DNA from: Tannerellaceae bacterium
GTDB lineage: Bacteria > Bacteroidota > Bacteroidia > Bacteroidales > Tannerellaceae
NCBI GenBank assembly: GCA_031276545.1
Contig: JAISMW010000066.1
Span: 1-7,343 of the forward strand
Direction: 5' to 3'
DNA: 7,343 nt
In this document: positions 6,880 through 7,343 of the stretch, piece after piece
Layout of the letters: each line of letters begins with the position of its first letter
Numbering within the stretch: position 1 is the first letter of the stretch
The notes under the pieces: generated by a model
Told to the model about the DNA's origin: nothing
The model's input: the letters and a program-made list of their open reading frames with translations, nothing else
Database searches by the model: none
Position numbers and translations under genes: made by a program

Positions 6880-6906
6880 CAAAAGTAACGGATTATTTTA
6901 TTCAAA
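6880..6906 (-). promoter_or_regulatory. Promoter of the AraC-family gene
   Basis: On the minus strand TACTTTTG (plus 6880-6887) matches the Bacteroidetes -7 consensus TAnnTTTG exactly, 27 nt before the ATG at 6852, which implies a 5' leader of about 20 nt. A TTTG lies upstream (plus 6903-6906) but with a 15-nt spacer, shorter than the usual 19 or so. The -33 element is therefore weak, which would fit a promoter needing an activator, possibly the regulator itself; that is inference. Confidence 0.55.
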
Positions 6907-7023
6907 CGGTCTTCCCGCCGCCATATTCTTGCGGTGAATGTGATAAATAACGTGAGTTCGACCTAAGAAGTAAGCGTTACCATGGCTTCGGCTCCTCAGA
7001 GAAGGAGGCGCGTTGCATGTATC
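6888..7023. other. Intergenic stretch before the repeat array, nothing firm
   Basis: Between the AraC-family promoter and the 42-bp repeats I see no gene I can support. There is a small possible hairpin (CTCCT 6992-6996 with AGGAG 7003-7007) and a purine-rich AGAAGGAGG that resembles a ribosome-binding site but has no suitably placed start. An ATG at 6982 opens a frame into the repeats, listed separately. Confidence 0.4.
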
Positions 7024-7218
7024 CCCAGTTCATATATGCGCCGGAGGCAAAAAAGAATTTTTACTCCCGGTGCATATAGGCACTGGGGGCAAAATAAAAA
7101 AATTAGACCCGGTGCATATAGTCACTGGAGGCAAAAAAGAATTTTTACTCCCGGTGCATATAGTCACTGGAGGCAAAATAAAACTTTTAGACCCGGTGCA
7201 TATAGTCACTGGCAGTAA
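6982..7218 (+). CDS. Doubtful 78-residue repeat ORF
   Basis: An ATG-initiated frame starts MASAPQRRRRVACIPSS and continues through the 42-bp array as 14-residue repeats of the form PGAYSHWRQKRIFT or PGAYSHWRQNKTFR, ending inside the fifth copy. The product would be very basic and rich in aromatic residues and arginine, with no recognisable domain. A second plus-strand frame (TTG at 7013 to a stop at 7265-7267) is also open, encoding PVHIVTGGK-type repeats, and a minus-strand frame reads through the array too. Because 42 is divisible by three, any frame lacking a stop in the unit stays open, so openness is not evidence of coding. I regard it as more likely non-coding. Confidence 0.15.
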   Translation: MASAPQRRRRVACIPSSYMRRRQKRIFTPGAYRHWGQNKKIRPGAYSHWRQKRIFTPGAYSHWRQNKTFRPGAYSHWQ

Positions 7219-7233
7219 AATAAAATTTAATGA
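7024..7233. repeat. Five tandem copies of a 42-bp unit
   Basis: Copies occupy 7024-7065, 7066-7107, 7108-7149, 7150-7191 and 7192-7233 with no gaps. Each consists of a core (CCCGGTGCATATAGTCACTGG in the consensus, nearly invariant in copies 3-5 and most degenerate in copy 1) followed by an A-rich arm. The arms alternate: copies 1 and 3 end AAAAAAGAATTTTTACT, while copies 2, 4 and 5 have an AAAATAAAA type arm, the first two ending TTAGA. The core contains imperfect dyad symmetry, CCGGTG and CACTGG around eight bases. The array lies between the AraC-family promoter and a transposase promoter. Confidence 0.9.
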
Positions 7234-7240
7234 ATATCGT

Positions 7241-7272
7241 ATTGCATACCTAACAAGAAATTACTAACTTTG
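7241..7272 (+). promoter_or_regulatory. Promoter of the right-edge transposase-like gene
   Basis: TAACTTTG (7265-7272) is an exact Bacteroidetes -7 box. ATTG (7241-7244), matching three of four bases of the -33 TTTG, lies 20 nt upstream, a standard spacing. The first in-frame ATG is at 7288, giving a leader of only about 10 nt or, if the ATG at 7300 is used, about 20 nt. The promoter begins only eight bases after the last 42-bp repeat. Confidence 0.6.
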
Positions 7273-7287
7273 GTGGCTATAATAAAG

Positions 7288-7343
7288 ATGGCTATTGATA
7301 TGAATCTATTGAATTTCAGTGCAACATTTCCGGACGAATCAAG
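7288..7343 (+). CDS. 5' end of a probable IS1595-type transposase (runs off the window)
   Basis: The frame from the ATG at 7288 encodes MAIDMNLLNFSATFPDES and continues past the window edge; an ATG at 7300 (MNLLNF...) is an alternative start. The pattern of a short hydrophobic lead followed by FPDES resembles the start of the transposase zinc-ribbon domain of IS1595-family proteins, in which a FP.E..C segment precedes the first CxxC pair. Only 18 residues are visible and no cysteine has yet been reached, so the assignment rests on a short motif. A consensus promoter immediately upstream supports a real gene start. Confidence 0.45.
   Translation, partial: MAIDMNLLNFSATFPDES

Noticed and set aside
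6853..6882. Upstream TTG start for the AraC-family gene
   Set aside because: The TTG overlaps the exact -7 promoter box, so it would not be in the transcript; the ATG at 6852-6850 gives a natural N-terminus.
7024..7233. CRISPR array
   Set aside because: The repeats are contiguous and the would-be spacers are two alternating A-rich arms rather than unique sequences; there is no leader or cas gene.

Overview
The window looks like a piece of a Bacteroidales chromosome (Bacteroides/Parabacteroides-like). The grounds are a three-gene threonine operon in which a phosphoglycerate-mutase-like protein stands in for classical homoserine kinase, exact matches to the Bacteroidetes -7 promoter box (TAnnTTTG), A-rich rather than Shine-Dalgarno start regions, and a Bacteroidales-type ISL3 transposase tail. 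Genus and species cannot be settled from this sequence alone.

Layout. Positions 1-213 hold a good outward (leftward) promoter and a leader that runs off the left edge. Positions 214-505 are the decayed 3' end of an ISL3-family insertion sequence: about 90 codons of transposase plus a probable right terminal inverted repeat. Positions 506-756 are the thr operon leader, with several hairpins, one followed by a T-rich tract, and a 24-codon small ORF whose stop overlaps the thrA start. Positions 757-5783 are the operon, GC-richer than its flanks: thrA (bifunctional aspartokinase/homoserine dehydrogenase), a proposed homoserine kinase of the alkaline-phosphatase/iPGM fold, and thrC (threonine synthase), separated by only 15 and 29 nt. 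The three cover the pathway-specific steps from aspartate to threonine except aspartate-semialdehyde dehydrogenase. Positions 5784-5997 contain a small hairpin after thrC, a degenerate 40-bp direct repeat, and a large perfect inverted repeat that probably terminates transcription from both sides.

Positions 5998-6852 (minus strand) encode an AraC-family regulator convergent with the operon; its target is unknown. Its promoter -7 box lies just upstream. Positions 6888-7287 are non-coding or doubtful: a short unexplained stretch, then five tandem copies of a 42-bp unit in two alternating subtypes, then a consensus promoter. At 7288 a gene starts and runs off the right edge; its first 18 codons resemble the N-terminus of an IS1595-type transposase.

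The threonine operon is ordinary in content. The less explained parts are the 42-bp array next to a transposase start, the thr leader structure, and the repeat-rich convergent spacer. No complete novel system is visible.
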